Shown: positions 49,001 through 62,046, numbered from the stretch's first letter. The stretch: 64,000 bases of DNA from Prinia subflava (GCF_021018805.1 NC_086283.1:61086182-61150181); one strand, 5' to 3'. Numbers and translations are program-made. Notes: generated by a model not told the origin, from the sequence alone.

Positions 49001-49612
49001 AGCTGACAGAGAAAAGGGGGATTATCAGTGTAAGGATATACTTTGAAGAATTACAGAAGTAAAATAAATTATTTTTTCACACAATGAAAAAAATTCTTGA
49101 AAGAATGGAGTACATCGGTACTTTTTCCCCTTTTAGGAGGAAGCCGAAGGTGTATGTGGGAGGAGAATTCCTGTTCCTTAAAAGTTATCTGGACAAAACC
49201 ACTTTTAAATGCAACAAGGAATAAGGAGTAAGATGGAGATAAAATAGATGGAGACACAGACAGGGGATGTGTGTGCTTGCTAGTAAAGCAGCCTGGCAAT
49301 CTGCTACAGATCTTTGCTACCATTTGAGCCTACAACCAGGAAAGCTGCAGCCCATGTCCCTGGAGCACTGGGCTGGACTCCAACTTCTGGTCAGGGGACC
49401 CCCAGGTTGGAACAGCTGAAGCAGCTGGAGCAGGTGGCCAAGCTCCTAACACCCCAAAGCAGTATCTTGATGATTTCTCCTTCTTTTGAAATTGCATAAC
49501 TACACAGAAATTGTCTGTCATTCCCTTGTTTGTTTAGAACATCATTTTTTTACCAATGTAGCTTTGGTTGCACAAGGGGATGTGGTAAGCAGTTCAAAGC
49601 TGCTGTTATCCA
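46001..49612. other. non-coding stretch, no gene seen
   Basis: AT-rich. It holds a T-run near 48102-48114, a (TTTA/TATG)-type simple stretch near 47661-47705 and a somewhat GC-richer patch at 49310-49450 with no recognisable coding content. Confidence 0.45.
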
Positions 49613-50190
49613 TGATGTGTTTTAATCCCAGCTGGCAATGAAGCACCACACAGCTGCTGGCTCATACCCCCACCAGCAGGCCTGGGGGGAGACATGAAAA
49701 ATAAAAGTGAAAAATCTCATGGGCTGAGATAAAGACATTTTAATAGGTAAACACCTCATGCACGAGCAGAGCAAAACAAATAACTAATTCACTGTTGCCA
49801 GTGGGCGGGCAGGTGTTCAACTGTCCCCAGAAGAACAGGTTTTCATCACACCTAATGGTGACTTGGGCAGACAAATGCCACCGCTCCAAATGTCCAGCAT
49901 TCCTTCTTATCCTCCCAGCTTTATGTTCTGAGCATGATGCTGTACAGTGTGGGATGTCCCTTAGGGGAGTTCCAGTTTGGTCCCTGCTCAGCTCTTGGTG
50001 CAGCTCCAGCCTCCCCACTGGCAGGGCGGCATGACAAGCAGCAAAGGCCTTCATGGTGGGGATGTGCAGCTCAGCAGTAACGTAAACATCTCTATATTAT
50101 CCACACCTTCTCAGCACAAGTGCAAACAGCTCTATACTAGCTACTATAGGAGAAATTAAATGTACCCCAGCCCAAACCAGAAAAATGACA
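49613..50190 (-). mobile_element. avian ERVL-type solo LTR
   Basis: I recognise this as a diverged copy of a very common avian LTR family whose sense strand begins TGTG(C/T)TGGTTTTGGCTGGG and ends GGTTTAACC(A/C)CGACA. All the family landmarks are present on the minus strand in order. They are the CTAGTA-rich 5' part, the ATAAAGCTGG TATA region (complement at about 49917-49926), the CACCTGCC(C)GCC segment, ATTAAA as polyadenylation signal (complement near 49739), and the 'TTTATCTCAGCCCATGAGATTTTTCACTTTTA' region. It is flanked by ATCCA (49608-49612) and ATACA (50191-50195), a 5-bp duplication with one mismatch. There is no internal region, so it is a solo LTR. Confidence 0.9.
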
Positions 50191-51728
50191 ATACAAATAT
50201 TTTTTCTGAAAGCTCACCTGAACAGGTGGCTGATGAAGAAAATTCCAATTTATCTTCCTTTGTGCTATATCCATTATAATGGCTAATTCAAAGACGGATT
50301 CCCCCCATAGCTACCACCTATTTGAATTAGTTACTGCTAAATGACATCTGTTTTACAATTACTCTAAAAAATGACAAACTGAAAAGATATGCCCAAAGGA
50401 TCTTTCTTGCTATTATGCACAGGGCAGGTTTTTCTCAGTTCTTTTGATAACTGAGTACAATTAGGGCACTATTGGTTAAGAGACATATGCAAAAGTTTGA
50501 ATGTTCAGACTACCACACTTTGTTTTAAGTTAGAGAAGATCGGCCTGAAAAAGCACAACAACCTTTACCAGTGCTGTGCCATGATGAAAGGTGGCTTTTG
50601 CAGTCTAATATTGTAATTCAGAAAATATTTTCTGACAATTTAGGTATTTGAACAATCAAAAAATTCATTATTTCCATTATTCAATCCCTCAGTACAGTGA
50701 CACTACTCCCCTTTCATTCCCAGAACTTCATTTGATTAGAATTCCATCCTTATTCTTTTCCCCATACACACAAACAGTCAGCTCCTTTTGCTATTTCATC
50801 TAGCAAGACATAAGTATGCTTTCAGAGCTTAGCAAATAGTACACTTGTGCTGCTGCTTTTACTCTGCTGCATTTTCAGTTTTTATGACTGTGAATGTGCT
50901 GGGCACAGTAATGACAGCCTGGAGAGTTCCAGTCATTTATTGCAAGGCTGCTTCTTTTCAAGGCTTGTGAACACCCACAGAGACTCCTCTGTCTGCAGAA
51001 ACAAGAGGCTGATCACACGTCTGTGAACCACACAGGTGCCAGCAAGCTCTGCTAGTGCTGGGCAACTGCTGAGGTAGATTTCTGCCAAGAAACAGAGTGA
51101 GACTTCCATTTTTTATCACAGAGAGCTTTGATTGACTTGCTATCAGCAGTTATCATTCTGGAATAGCTTTGGAGCAGCACTCGATGCACAAGAGATTATA
51201 ATCACTCTCTGGACAACTAAGCTTTTGCAATCCATCCCACCTTATTCACTTTAAAAATGCATTCCCAATCACTAGATAGCACATGGCTAATTTTGCAAGC
51301 AAACCCAAAGGTTTAATCAAAACTGAGCCATTCAGCAACAAGAGAAAACAAATTTCACTTTCTATGGCTGCACTCTGAAACTGCTGCCTTTGCTTCTTGT
51401 TAGGGAGACAAAAAAACAAACCCAAACTCAATTGTCACTTATTTTAGACATGAATGATGTATCATTTTGAATATGGCACACCTATTAGGTTATGTGACAA
51501 AAGCTTTTTGCACCTACAGTGGACCAGTAACACAAACCTACAGTAATTACCAGTAAGGCAAAATATGATCTAAGAGGAAAGGGAAGACTTTGTGGGCCTC
51601 AACTAGTTTCAGCCCCATTATTCAAGCCTGGGGTCTATCAAGACTGAGATGAAGGGGTTGCTGCTGGGTAAACAAAATACCTGAGTCCAGCTGCTGGGTG
51701 GATCCACTCATGTTTAGGAAGCATTAAA
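50191..51728. other. non-coding stretch, no gene seen
   Basis: No exon or repeat family recognised. Base composition is somewhat less AT-rich than elsewhere, but frames are short on both strands. Confidence 0.45.
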
Positions 51729-52085
51729 GAAGGCTTGAGGGTGATCTGTTTGAGGTTTTCCAGTACTTGAAAGGAACGTACAAGAAAGATAGAGAGAAAC
51801 TTTTTAAAAGGACAGGTAGTGACAGGACAAGAGACAATGACTTCAAACTGAAAGACAGTAGGTTTAGATTGGATATTAGGAAGAGGGTGGTGAGGCCCTG
51901 GCACAGAGTGCCCGGAGAACTTGTGGATGTCTCATCCCTGGAGGTGTTCAACGCCAGGCTGGATGGAACTCTGAGGAGCTTGATGTAGTAGAAGGTGTCT
52001 CTGCCCTTGGTAGGAAGGTTGGAATTGGATGATCTATAAGATCGCTTCCAATCCTTAATTTTCTATGATTCTATAATTCTGTGTT
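51729..52085 (+). mobile_element. CR1 LINE 3' UTR
   Basis: 5'-truncated CR1 on the plus strand, recognisable through 'TTCCAGTACTTGAAAGGAAC', 'GACAGGACAAGAGACAATGA', 'TTTAGATTGGATATTAGGAAG', 'GGTGGTGAGGCCCTGGCACAG', 'CTGGAGGTGTTCAACGCCAGG' and a tail ending CTATGATTCTATAATTCTGTG. A block of about 15-20 bases normally found between 'TTAGGAAG' and 'GGTGGTGAGG' (the 'AAATTCTTTAC' part) is missing. It has no coding capacity. It is much better preserved than the CR1 tails at 14.2 and 62.2 kb. Confidence 0.93.
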
Positions 52086-52090
52086 TTTAG

Positions 52091-52127
52091 TACCTTCCAA
52101 ATCAAACCATTCTATAATTCTATGAAA
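52091..52127 (+). mobile_element. second CR1 3' tail
   Basis: ACCTTCCAAATCAAACC followed by ATTCTATAATTCTATGA repeats the end of the preceding CR1 element. It is either a nested or adjacent insertion or a local duplication of the tail. Confidence 0.65.
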
Positions 52128-52874
52128 TTTCCTATACTGTCTCCATCCCAATTTCCAAATTAAACTTCCTGGTATTTTACAGAAGATTCATATGGCATGC
52201 AGTTCCTGAAACTTTTTTCACCTTCCTTTTACTCCTTGCAAACTAACTTTCCCAAGGCCAGTTTTGAAGAAGAGTTGACTTTGTTCACTGAAGACTGGTC
52301 CAAACTCTACACTGAGCTGCTGAGAGAAAACTATGTTGATGTGCTGCTGGGGTGATAAGGTCGAGAATACCACTTTGAGGTTACAATGATCCCTTGACTG
52401 ACTTTTGCTTTCCTAGGTTCTGACCTTTGCTCCCCAGGTCCTAAAGGGCACATTTTATCTTGCTCTAGCCCAATCTCTTACTCAAGGGTACTTTAAACAG
52501 AGTGAAATGGCCTAGACTGATATTATTATGGAATACTGGAAAGTTGGACTTCACGCTTTAAAAATCTTTCTCGAAGAAATGCTTTTCAGATACAATTCAT
52601 GCAAAACTGTGCTTCAGGCCTGCCCATGGCATTTTTTCCACTTTTTTCCCCTTTGTTCCTTCCACTGCATCAAAATGCTCTCCACTTAAATCTGTTCTTT
52701 CACATCCTTACCTCTGGGATTTCTTGGGCACTATGTCACCTGATGCTTATATTTTCCTTTATGTGTTTATCACTAAGTTGTACTAGTCTAAATTACTATT
52801 TACAGTCAAATGATGCTATTCTAAGAACATTAGTAAGGTGTTTCTCATATTTTTTTCCTCTTCTATCATAAAGA
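52128..52874. other. non-coding spacer, no gene seen
   Basis: A 90-codon frame at 52599-52871 rich in Leu, Phe and Ser is unrecognised. No repeat was identified between the CR1 tail and the LTR. Confidence 0.4.
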
Positions 52875-54242
52875 TGTCATGGGTTAGCACTGGCCAGATG
52901 TTAGTGCACCCATGAATATATGTTTTTTCTCTAACAGCTCCTGTGGGATGTGATCAGGAACAGAGCAGAGCAGGCTTAAACCTTGAAAACAAAAAAACCC
53001 ACCAAAACTTTATTAATTACATAAGAACAGGGACAGAGATACTCTTAAACACACACAGAGACAGAAATAAAAACTTCTTAGAACATTTCTTCTCCCAGTT
53101 TCTACCTCCCCACCCATCACTCTTCACAGACCAACCCTTGGGTTTTAGATCAAACACTCACCACTCAAAAACAAACTAATCTTCAATTCAGCAAGGGAGA
53201 GAGGAGTCTCTCTCGCACCACAGACTGTTCCTCAGAAAACACGGGTCCACCCCTTATGTGTTCCCATGTCACCCGTGGCACCGCCCAGAGAGGTCTGCCA
53301 GGGTGACTCTCTCTTTTTCCTATGTCTAGCGCTCTCACCGCTGTCCACAGGCTGAAAACTGCATACAGGGCTCTTTTAAGGATACTTGCATGCCGAGCTC
53401 TCCCCTTTTTACCCAGGGGCCGGGGTTCCAGGAGCAGGTCTGCCCTGAGGGCAGAGGGTGCCACCTCACCCTCCCCCTCTTTTCTCTGCTCGCTCCACTC
53501 TTCTAAGTGCCAGTCACTGTAGCAAAAACAAGGGCAGCTGTATCCACCCAAAAATGCAGTTTATGTTCAAAAGAGACTTAAGTTCAGTCCATGGCTGACA
53601 TTATGCAAGAGAAGTCTGGCTCAAAAGGCTACTCTTCTCATTCTTTGCCCATCGAGTTCCTTCCAATCATGCTTTATCACCTCGGTCCCAGGCCGCTTCC
53701 CTCTCTCCGAAAACCACCAGTCATGAGAATCAATGTCTAAGAAAAGTTTCTTTTTACTAAGCAAGGGTTAACAGTTTCTTCTCAGCAGGGTGCTGCAGGC
53801 GGAGGCACTCCCAGGCTCCGCAAACCCCCACGTGGCTCGGCACCTTCTCCCGGAGTTTGGGGGGGAGGAAGGGGGTGAGCACACACAGAAGGCACTTCCA
53901 CAGTTTTCCACCCCTCCATCCTGGACAGGGCAGCTCAGTTCCAGTTCTGTCCCTTCTCTTCTCCCCCCCGGGGGCTCCGGCTTACCTGAGCCCGACCACG
54001 TGTTTCCCCTCCCCCACCCAGCCTCGTGGCCGGGCAGGGCAAGGAGGCCTGACAGGTCCCTCTGCTGAAACCAGGATCTGAAAAGAGACCGAGCCCCCCA
54101 GACTCCTGCTTTTAACTCTTTGTGTCCTCAGAGGCGTGTCCAAACCTCCGAGTGACCAATCCAGGTGCTAGCAGAAAAGCTGATCACTGATTAGACTGCC
54201 CACATCCCCCTGGAAAAATTCACCTCCCCCCCAACCACGACA
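52875..54242 (-). mobile_element. long solo LTR (1.37 kb), minus sense
   Basis: Ends TGTCATGGGTT at 52875 and AACCACGACA at 54242 are imperfect inverted repeats of each other. The element is flanked by AAGA on both sides (52871-52874 and 54243-54246), a 4-bp target duplication. On the minus strand AATAAA (complement at 53009-53014) sits about 135 bp from the 3' end, and a TTAAAAG TATA-like motif lies near 53370. The U3 side (53780-54060) is strongly GC-rich with several C- and G-runs. Open frames inside it, for example 53183-53551 minus and 53790-54068, have no retroviral or cellular similarity that I recognise. The family is unidentified. Confidence 0.75.
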
Positions 54243-57200
54243 AAGACAAATTCTGTAGTGACACAGAGCACCATCACACGACAGACATTGTGTATCTCTA
54301 CAGGTATGAAAACTCAGATTGCTGTCTGGCTCTCTCAAACGCATGGATGAACTACTTGATCAATGAAGCATCACAGATTTCAAGCATTTATTATCATCCT
54401 CAGCTCCTACACCATTTCTTGCTTAGTTTTGATGTATCATGTTACATTAAGAAGGGTTGCAATTTCTTCAAACCCAGATTCATTTTGCTTCTGTGATAAA
54501 GTGATGTTGCATAATAGAAGCCTCAGTTGTTGCGCTTATTATCATTCAAGTCATAGTGACAGGATAAAAGCATCTGAATCCAGGCAGAAAATGTATTTTA
54601 TAGTTCATCATAGGGAAGCTAGATTTTGTGTTCTCTTATGTAAGTAAGAGTTTACACCATTTTTGTAAGTCTAGTTTTAAGCCTTTAACTGGCTGGTCCA
54701 AGAGTCAGTGTAAACATACAGTTTTAAAAATGCTGTTTCTACTTTGTGTCCTTTTCAAATCTGGAGAAAGTATATATCTGCAAGCTTTTATTTTTATATT
54801 CTAATGAAAGACAATTTCATCTAGTACAATAGAACACAATGTAAAATGTATTGACTATACATTCCCATAATTGTCATTCATTCTAGAACTGGAGAGATAT
54901 GCTGCAACCAAAATTTTTATAATTTCTTTTTTAATTTATATCTTGTAATTCTAAAAAGGTTATTAATTAGTAGCTTGTTGTTCAGGTCTTGCTGTGTAGA
55001 AAAAGAGAATTTTATTTAGGTCCTGTGCAGAAAACAGGAAAGACAATAAAGGTAAAACTCGTACTTCTTCTCTACAGTTCCTATGTGAGAAGTGACCAGG
55101 ACAATTTCAGATGAATAGGCTTGGAAGTCTAGATTGTCATCCAAATGCTACAGGAATGTTGCAGCAAAATTTGGCCCTAGGGGTAATTGGTATTTACAGT
55201 CCAACAGAAAATGTGGGCATTGTTAGAAAACTAATTATTCTGTATTGTTATTGTATCCTAAAAAATTTGACATAGAAATGGAGAGTAAGAATTTGTAAAT
55301 GAAATAGAATGGCATATTTCCAACCCATAGGATGAAAAAAAGCAGCCATATCTTTCTTTGCGAAAGAAGTTAAAAAGAGATCTGAACTGGTAAGACCCTT
55401 CTGAAGGAAGACCTTTTTTTCTTAGCTGTCTATTCTGTAAAATGGTTATGATTATTTGTGAAAGATGCTTGGAAAATACAGCTCTTTCTGCAAAGATCAG
55501 CTGCTGTTGTGGACACTTACCTAGTATTCAAATTCCTCAGACTGAATTTACCCTCTTCATTCAAGGTTCTAATTCTCCACATCAATGCAATTGTGAAATA
55601 ATTACATTAAATTTGATAAAATGTTGGGATATTTTGGATTTGGGATGTACACAAAATGGGATCATTAGGAGAGATAATGCCCTCTTTCAGCAAGCAAACA
55701 GGCTTTGACCAAACTGTTGTAACCATGACTCTGTGGGGAAACACATTAGTCATGTACAAGGTACTGATGTCATTTTTCTCCCCACCCTGTGGGCTGACAG
55801 ATGAGAACTACTCCTGTCACTGCAGTATAATCAGCTTGCTGGCCTCAAATATTTCTGTCTGGTCAAGACAGAGGTCTACGGGGCTCAAGCAATTTATTTG
55901 TTTTGCATAGGTAATATGTCTGTTAGAAAAAAATTTCATAGGTAGGGCAGAAAAAAAATGTTATACAGAAGAAAAAAACCCCCATTTTCCATACTTTCAT
56001 TTTTACTTCGTAGAAAAGTGTGAGCATACCATTTGAGAGATTCTTTTTACATAGTCTTTTTACATTTGGCTTTGCTGTTGATTGTCTGAAAATAAGCCCC
56101 TCAAAAGAGGCTCTGAAAACTAGTGCTTTTCATGTGCTAGAGGACATATTGTGGGTTCAGCACTCATTTGGGGGCATTGGGTCCTACTCAGCTGTGTAAG
56201 AAGAAGGGAACTGTGATCTACAAGTGAGTTTAAGAGACCAGGAAAAACTTACTAATATTGTTTAAACTCAGTGGGCTTTTCTTGAAAAATCTTTCTATTC
56301 AAAAATAGTGACCTTGGGAGTCACTAGACCAAAGCTGTAATCAATTTTTCCCAGACCAGAGAGCTGTGTTAACTGAGTGAATTTGTGGAAGATTATGTTG
56401 TATGTGTGTTGATGTTTTTAGACAAGAAGTTTTTATGCATATATTTTTATTTTTTTATAGTTGTATATACTGAAAAGCCAATGAAGATCTAGAATGTTTA
56501 ACTTGCCTGATGTTACTCAGAACACTTGCAATAGAGGGGAGAAAAGTTCTTTGTATTAATTTTAACTGTAAATCTATGCTATGACCCTGTGTGCTATACA
56601 CAGTCACACTCTGCAAAGTCGTTTCTAAACTACCACCATTCAGGAGCGACTATTGCTGATGATGGGGAATAGCTAAATTTGAGGAACATCCTAAGCTGTT
56701 CAACTCACATTTCTTTTCTGAGAGGCTAATAAAATATGTTGAACTGGTGAATTTTTATCATAACTATGGTTTAAATGGTGATGCTTCTTCACCTGACAAT
56801 AAGAAACACAGCAGAAACAATTTGAAAGGTCAATGTCACCATGTCTACCATGGTAGTAATGTTTATGTGTATGATCCTATTTGTAGCCCCCAGGAATTTA
56901 GATGGCAATTAAAAATGTATTCACATATAATGTGAGCTTCACTGTGAATGTAGGAACACATATAACAGGAACACAGATAAGCTGTAGGTAAACCAGTTGT
57001 TGTAATGAGAAATGGCTTTGATTTCCTGTTAAACACACACATTTTATGTCAGTTCAAACACATCCCTTTCAATCTTGGTCTCAGCTACTCCTTTCTTCCA
57101 GCCCTCCAATATGTGCATTTACATCCCAAGTTCTTGAAGGGAAAGAGCAAGACACCAGAGCTGTCCTACCCTACTCCGAATGGGATTTCTGGAGCTTACT

Positions 57201-60200
57201 GCATGATGCAAGCAAAAACCACTGTGATGCAAACAGAAACAACTGTTCTAGGTAAAACAGCTAAAACAACTAAAAATGTTAAGTGAATGCTGACTGGAAG
57301 CAGGTTATAGTTTGTTTGTGTATCTGAGGCAGAAACTTGAGTGAGAGTATGAGCTGAGCAATCAGGATAAAAACTAAACCTGCTAGTCCTTAAGCAAGCC
57401 CCAGTAGACAGATAGCCCAAGGGTGCCCTTGAACACTTAAGTTTTGTGAGAAGGAGCAAGAAAAAGAGTGAATTACACTGTCACTGAAATGCTTTCTTAT
57501 TTGTCCACCATTACCACCAAAAATGTGTTAAGACTGCTCCAAGCTGACAGTTCTTGCCAGGCTGCAATGGGGTACAAGGGAACACACAGGAAACCCAAAT
57601 AGATATGGTATCAAGTCATATGGACTCAGGATAAGTGTACTGTAAAACAGCTCTAAGGATTGATTTACTACAGCTATCAGGGAATAATCCATCTGAAATC
57701 CAAATTAGTCTGGCTGGGTGCCTGTTGGATATTAGAGGTCTACCCTTACAGCATTTTGAAGACACTAGCTTGGCACAGTTTCAAGGGAAGCTGGTTAATT
57801 ACAATGCTAGCAAGGAAGCAGAAGTTAGCAACACAAATTTTATTCTATTACTGGAACATGTTATGGCTGATCCCCAGTGTTAAAAGTTAGCCAGTAATCC
57901 AGAAGTTATTGTAGGAAGTTAAGGTCATAAAGACACAGGCACTTCATGATGGTGGCTTTCAGCTAGTTAAGCACAGTTATTCTTGGGATATGTGACAAAC
58001 TCTATGGGCTTCTAGTTTCCAGGGTAGCACATGTCCCACCCACTGCCACTACAAATCTCATAAGGATGACATAAGCAGCCACAAAAGTTCTTCCATTCCA
58101 AGTAAATCTCTGAATAATGTTTAATTTCCATGGAAAGACTGAATAGTCCTTCCTTCCTTAAAGCAATCTGTCTCAATGTTCATGTACGTAATACGGATGT
58201 CCAGGGTAATGGCTTTAAAGACAATAGAAAGTTGGTGCTCTACCAGTTTTAAACATAATGTGGGTGCTTTCTTTTAATTTTTTGTGGTGCTGAATGTATT
58301 ATTTTACCATAACAATAAAACTCCATGTCTGTACACATAAAATACAATAATGAATCATCAACACTGTTCCTAAATAGTGGTCACTCTGCTACATTTGGCC
58401 CTTTGCAAAAAACAAAATTCCAACAATGACCTGACAGCTTCTGTAATTGCAATCCTTCTTTGTGCTCCTAGTCAGTGAATCTGAATGCTGAATTGGAGAA
58501 TTTTTAAAGCTTTTCTGTGACTTTGCTAAAGAGCTGTGAATTTCTGACAAATTAGACTAGATCTCGTTCAAATAGCCATGCTGGAGAGTATTGGATGATG
58601 CTGTCACAAACAGTCAGAAGCAGATCAGGCTAGCTGGAATTGCCAGTCAGCTGAGATGCCAGTTTGTGGATTTTTAAAACTTCATCTTGAACTGCGTGGT
58701 GCTTTCTTTACATGTGTATTCTGTAATAAGACTTTGGTGATAAATTTCTAAAGCAGTTATATATAAATAGTTTTTTGCTTTAATAAGTTATTTAATAAAA
58801 ACCCCCAGGTGAACCATTACTTAAACTGTGAAAGGACAACAAAAAATTGTATTGTAAGTGATTACATACATGTAAAGTAAATAAGAGGTTCTTAGGCCTA
58901 AATGGCATTTTCTTAAATGCAATGAAATAATATCCAGGCTATGCCATCAAGTTTGCTTATTTACTTTACAATATTCCCCTGTCATTCGTCAGACTGCACA
59001 TGAGGAACTCCCCAACAGGCTTAGATAAGCTGGTTATTTGACCCTGTCACACCATAGGTCAAATTTTAATTAGTGCTGGAGATCAGAATGGCATTGTAAC
59101 CTACTTTAAAAAAGCTGTCTCCCCAAAAAGCTTCAATCAGCTGGATTTCTACACCATGTCTGGTATATATTGGCAGCCAAAGGAAGTATTTCGCAAATTC
59201 ATCATTCTTAGAAAAGTTATGTTTAACTAAATTAAAAAAAAAAATAAAAGTAATATTGAAAGTCTGGAAAGGCAAAACTAGCAGGAACAAATTACCCTGC
59301 CTGGGGGAGTTACAACATGGTCACTGAGACACTACATGAGCATAGTAGTAAGTTTGCTTTGTGTCTGCAACAGTCTGAAAAAATACCGTGGTCTGAACAA
59401 CTCAACACAGCCAACATGACTCGTTAATGATCATGGAGGCATCAACACTCCTTGAGTCAGAGTAGAGACTCTCAGGCAATTTTTAAGGCTCATTAAAGCA
59501 AATTACAGTGTCTAACAGGCCCCAATATTTGCAAGGTCCATTCCCTGTGCTGCAATTGTAATTATCTGTTGGTTGTGTGACATGACAGGAGTAGAAATGC
59601 ATTTATGGCAATGTCTGATATACATTCTCATCAAGCCATCAGTTCTGTACTGCAGACACTTTTCTATCTCTCTCAAAGGCTTCCAATCCCTACCTATACC
59701 AAGTTAACCAATTTTAAACTTCCAGCTACAACTGTAGATCTGACTTACTTTTACATGATCTGCTCAGCAATGTGAACTTTACAGTTACACAACTTTTCTA
59801 GGGATTAGCCATAAATTCCAGAGCTTTGATGAGTAAATAAAATTTTAAGTCATCTTTCTGAAATAAAACATCATCAACAAGGATTAATAACAGTTTCTAG
59901 ATTCAGAGAGGTGGGTAGTATTGCTATTAGAGTCAAATTTCTGGAGGCAGTACTATGGTGGCAGGGAGACAACTGATCCTTACTAAATATATCTGACAAC
60001 ATCTGACAGAACACGGACTTCTTAGGCTACCTTGGAAATATTTTACTGGAGAGAGAGGGGGTAACAAAATGCACAAGAGAGAAAGCTGTCATCATGTAAA
60101 TACAGAATGGGAAACAAAGAAGAAGCAGAGCAATTTTTAAGGCTCTGCTTCTCAAATTACCCTCAAAGAGGATAGAAATTGTACTACTCTTGAGTGACAC

Positions 60201-61724
60201 TGAAAAGAAAGCTAGGTATTTGAGGTCAGAGAAGGCTTTTGAGGGGTAAAAGTTTCTCAAGGAGCTCCTATTTTTTTTCGACCACCCCTTGTAAGCTGTG
60301 TTTACTTATCTGTCAATGCAGTATCAGAATACTTTTCTTTCACAAAGGATTTATCTCCCTTTCTTGTCAGTTTGTATGGATTGTGTAAGTGATGTGTTTA
60401 TCCATACTGTGTGATGTGAGGGCTTCTTGTGAACCTTCCTTGAAGGTATTTGAAACCTGCCTGCAGTCCTGAAAAAGACTATTTTACAATCAGTAATTTG
60501 TTAAATTTTTTTTCTAATTTCAGCATCAGCAGTTTCTGAGTTGGTTATCATGGATCATATGACATAAAGTACAGGGATTAACCTCCTGAAAATCAAGGCA
60601 TATCTGCCTGTTTACCTTGGAAACTGCATCATATTCTGGACAGCTGTCTTCACCATGTACAAAGAAGTCTTTCTTTGAAATGGACATTTCTCAAACAGAG
60701 ATGTTAAAAAAAAACTCAGGTAAGTAAATCCTGTTACCTCAGTAGCCTCCTCTGACACCTGCTATAGTTCCAGTCACCAAACTTATGGAGAGTTATTTCA
60801 CCTTCCACTTGTTTCAAAAGACAATGAAGAAAAGGTAAAACCTCCATGGAGTCCACTTTGTTATAGCCCCACACCAGTTGGGATACTGGTGTCCTGGACT
60901 TGGTGACACACATATGCAAAATTGAAGTTAAATATTCCAGCAAAACTAAGGGCAGAAAAGTCATCTAAAAGCACTGCAGAGTGTTTTATTTAGTCAGAGA
61001 AGAAAAAGACACAATAAAAATAAAATAATATTTGCAAGAGGATTTTATTAATGCTGTAAATTGCATTCCACAAGCACTCAAGAGCTCTCTAAGCAAAATG
61101 GAAAACATTCTTTTTTTCTTTTCTGACAGATTACTTTTAATTTTTTATGATCAGGCCTTGAGATCAATATCAGCAAGCTTTATCTCCTTTGTTTTGTGTG
61201 TGGAAAAACACAAACCCAGGAGATAAACTGCTCCTCTGAAATTGCATTTGTGTTGACAGTTTATTTTGTGGTTTTGTAATTTTATTAAAACCACTTATAT
61301 GCATCCTACATGATTCCAAACACACTCTGTAAAATGAGGTATTTAAGCTGTAGTGGTTTGCTGTGTAAACCATATTTATTAAGATTAAATTGCCAGTCAG
61401 CATGTCTGCTGTAGAGAACCTGTTAGGAAATAAAAGTGGACACATGCTTTCCTAGGGCATTTTCCTGAATTTTAATCAGATTAGATTTTTTAAACATGTA
61501 TCATTGTTCCATCAAAAGCTCCACCATCTTAGTGAAATCCTTGTAGTACCATTATCAAGATTAGCAACAAGCAGCTTTCCTTATACACCAGTTCATAGAT
61601 GTACAGAAGTAGAGACAACCACTGAAGAAATCTTCAGGCAGTCACATGGGACTCAAAGTTCAAAGAAGAGATACATCCATTCTAGAAATTTTGTGCCCTC
61701 CTTTTAATTTCCTGTTTTGGGATT
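54243..61724. other. long non-coding stretch, no gene seen
   Basis: Seven and a half kilobases of AT-rich sequence with no exon, RNA gene or transposon recognised. The most protein-like open frames are 57005-57286 and 57635-57883 on the plus strand; neither shows a domain or motif I can name. An A-run lies near 59233. Confidence 0.45.
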
Positions 61725-61833
61725 AGTAAAAAAAAGAAAAAAACAAAACCCAAACAACCCCCCCCAAACAAAACAAAACAAAACAAAACAAAACAAAACA
61801 AAACAAAACAAAACAAAACAAAACAAAACAAAA

Positions 61834-61867
<34 letters not shown>

Positions 61868-62009
61868 ACAAAACAAAACAAAACAAAACAAAACAAAACA
61901 AAACAAAACAAAACAAAACAAAACAACCCCCTCCAAAAAACCACAAAACAAAAAAAAAAACCTCACCAAAAAACCCCCCAAAACATCCCCCCCAAAAAAA
62001 CAAAACAAC

Positions 62010-62041
<32 letters not shown>

Positions 62042-62046
62042 ACAAA
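61725..62046. repeat. (AAAAC)n microsatellite in an A/C-rich block
   Basis: About 32 units of AAAAC at 61766-61925, with a single C-to-G change near 61839. Irregular A- and C-runs flank it on both sides, to 61725 and 62046. It is the same motif as the (TTTTG)n array at 21.9 kb but on the opposite strand. The long Phe/Val/Leu/Cys and Lys/Gln/Asn/Thr frames across it are artefacts. Confidence 0.96.

Noticed and set aside
49740..50054. 104-codon minus frame and overlapping plus frame
   Set aside because: Both lie inside the avian ERVL-type LTR, which is non-coding.
53183..54081. GC-rich region as a CpG-island gene promoter with coding frames
   Set aside because: It lies wholly inside an element with inverted ends and a 4-bp target duplication, so an LTR explains it better.
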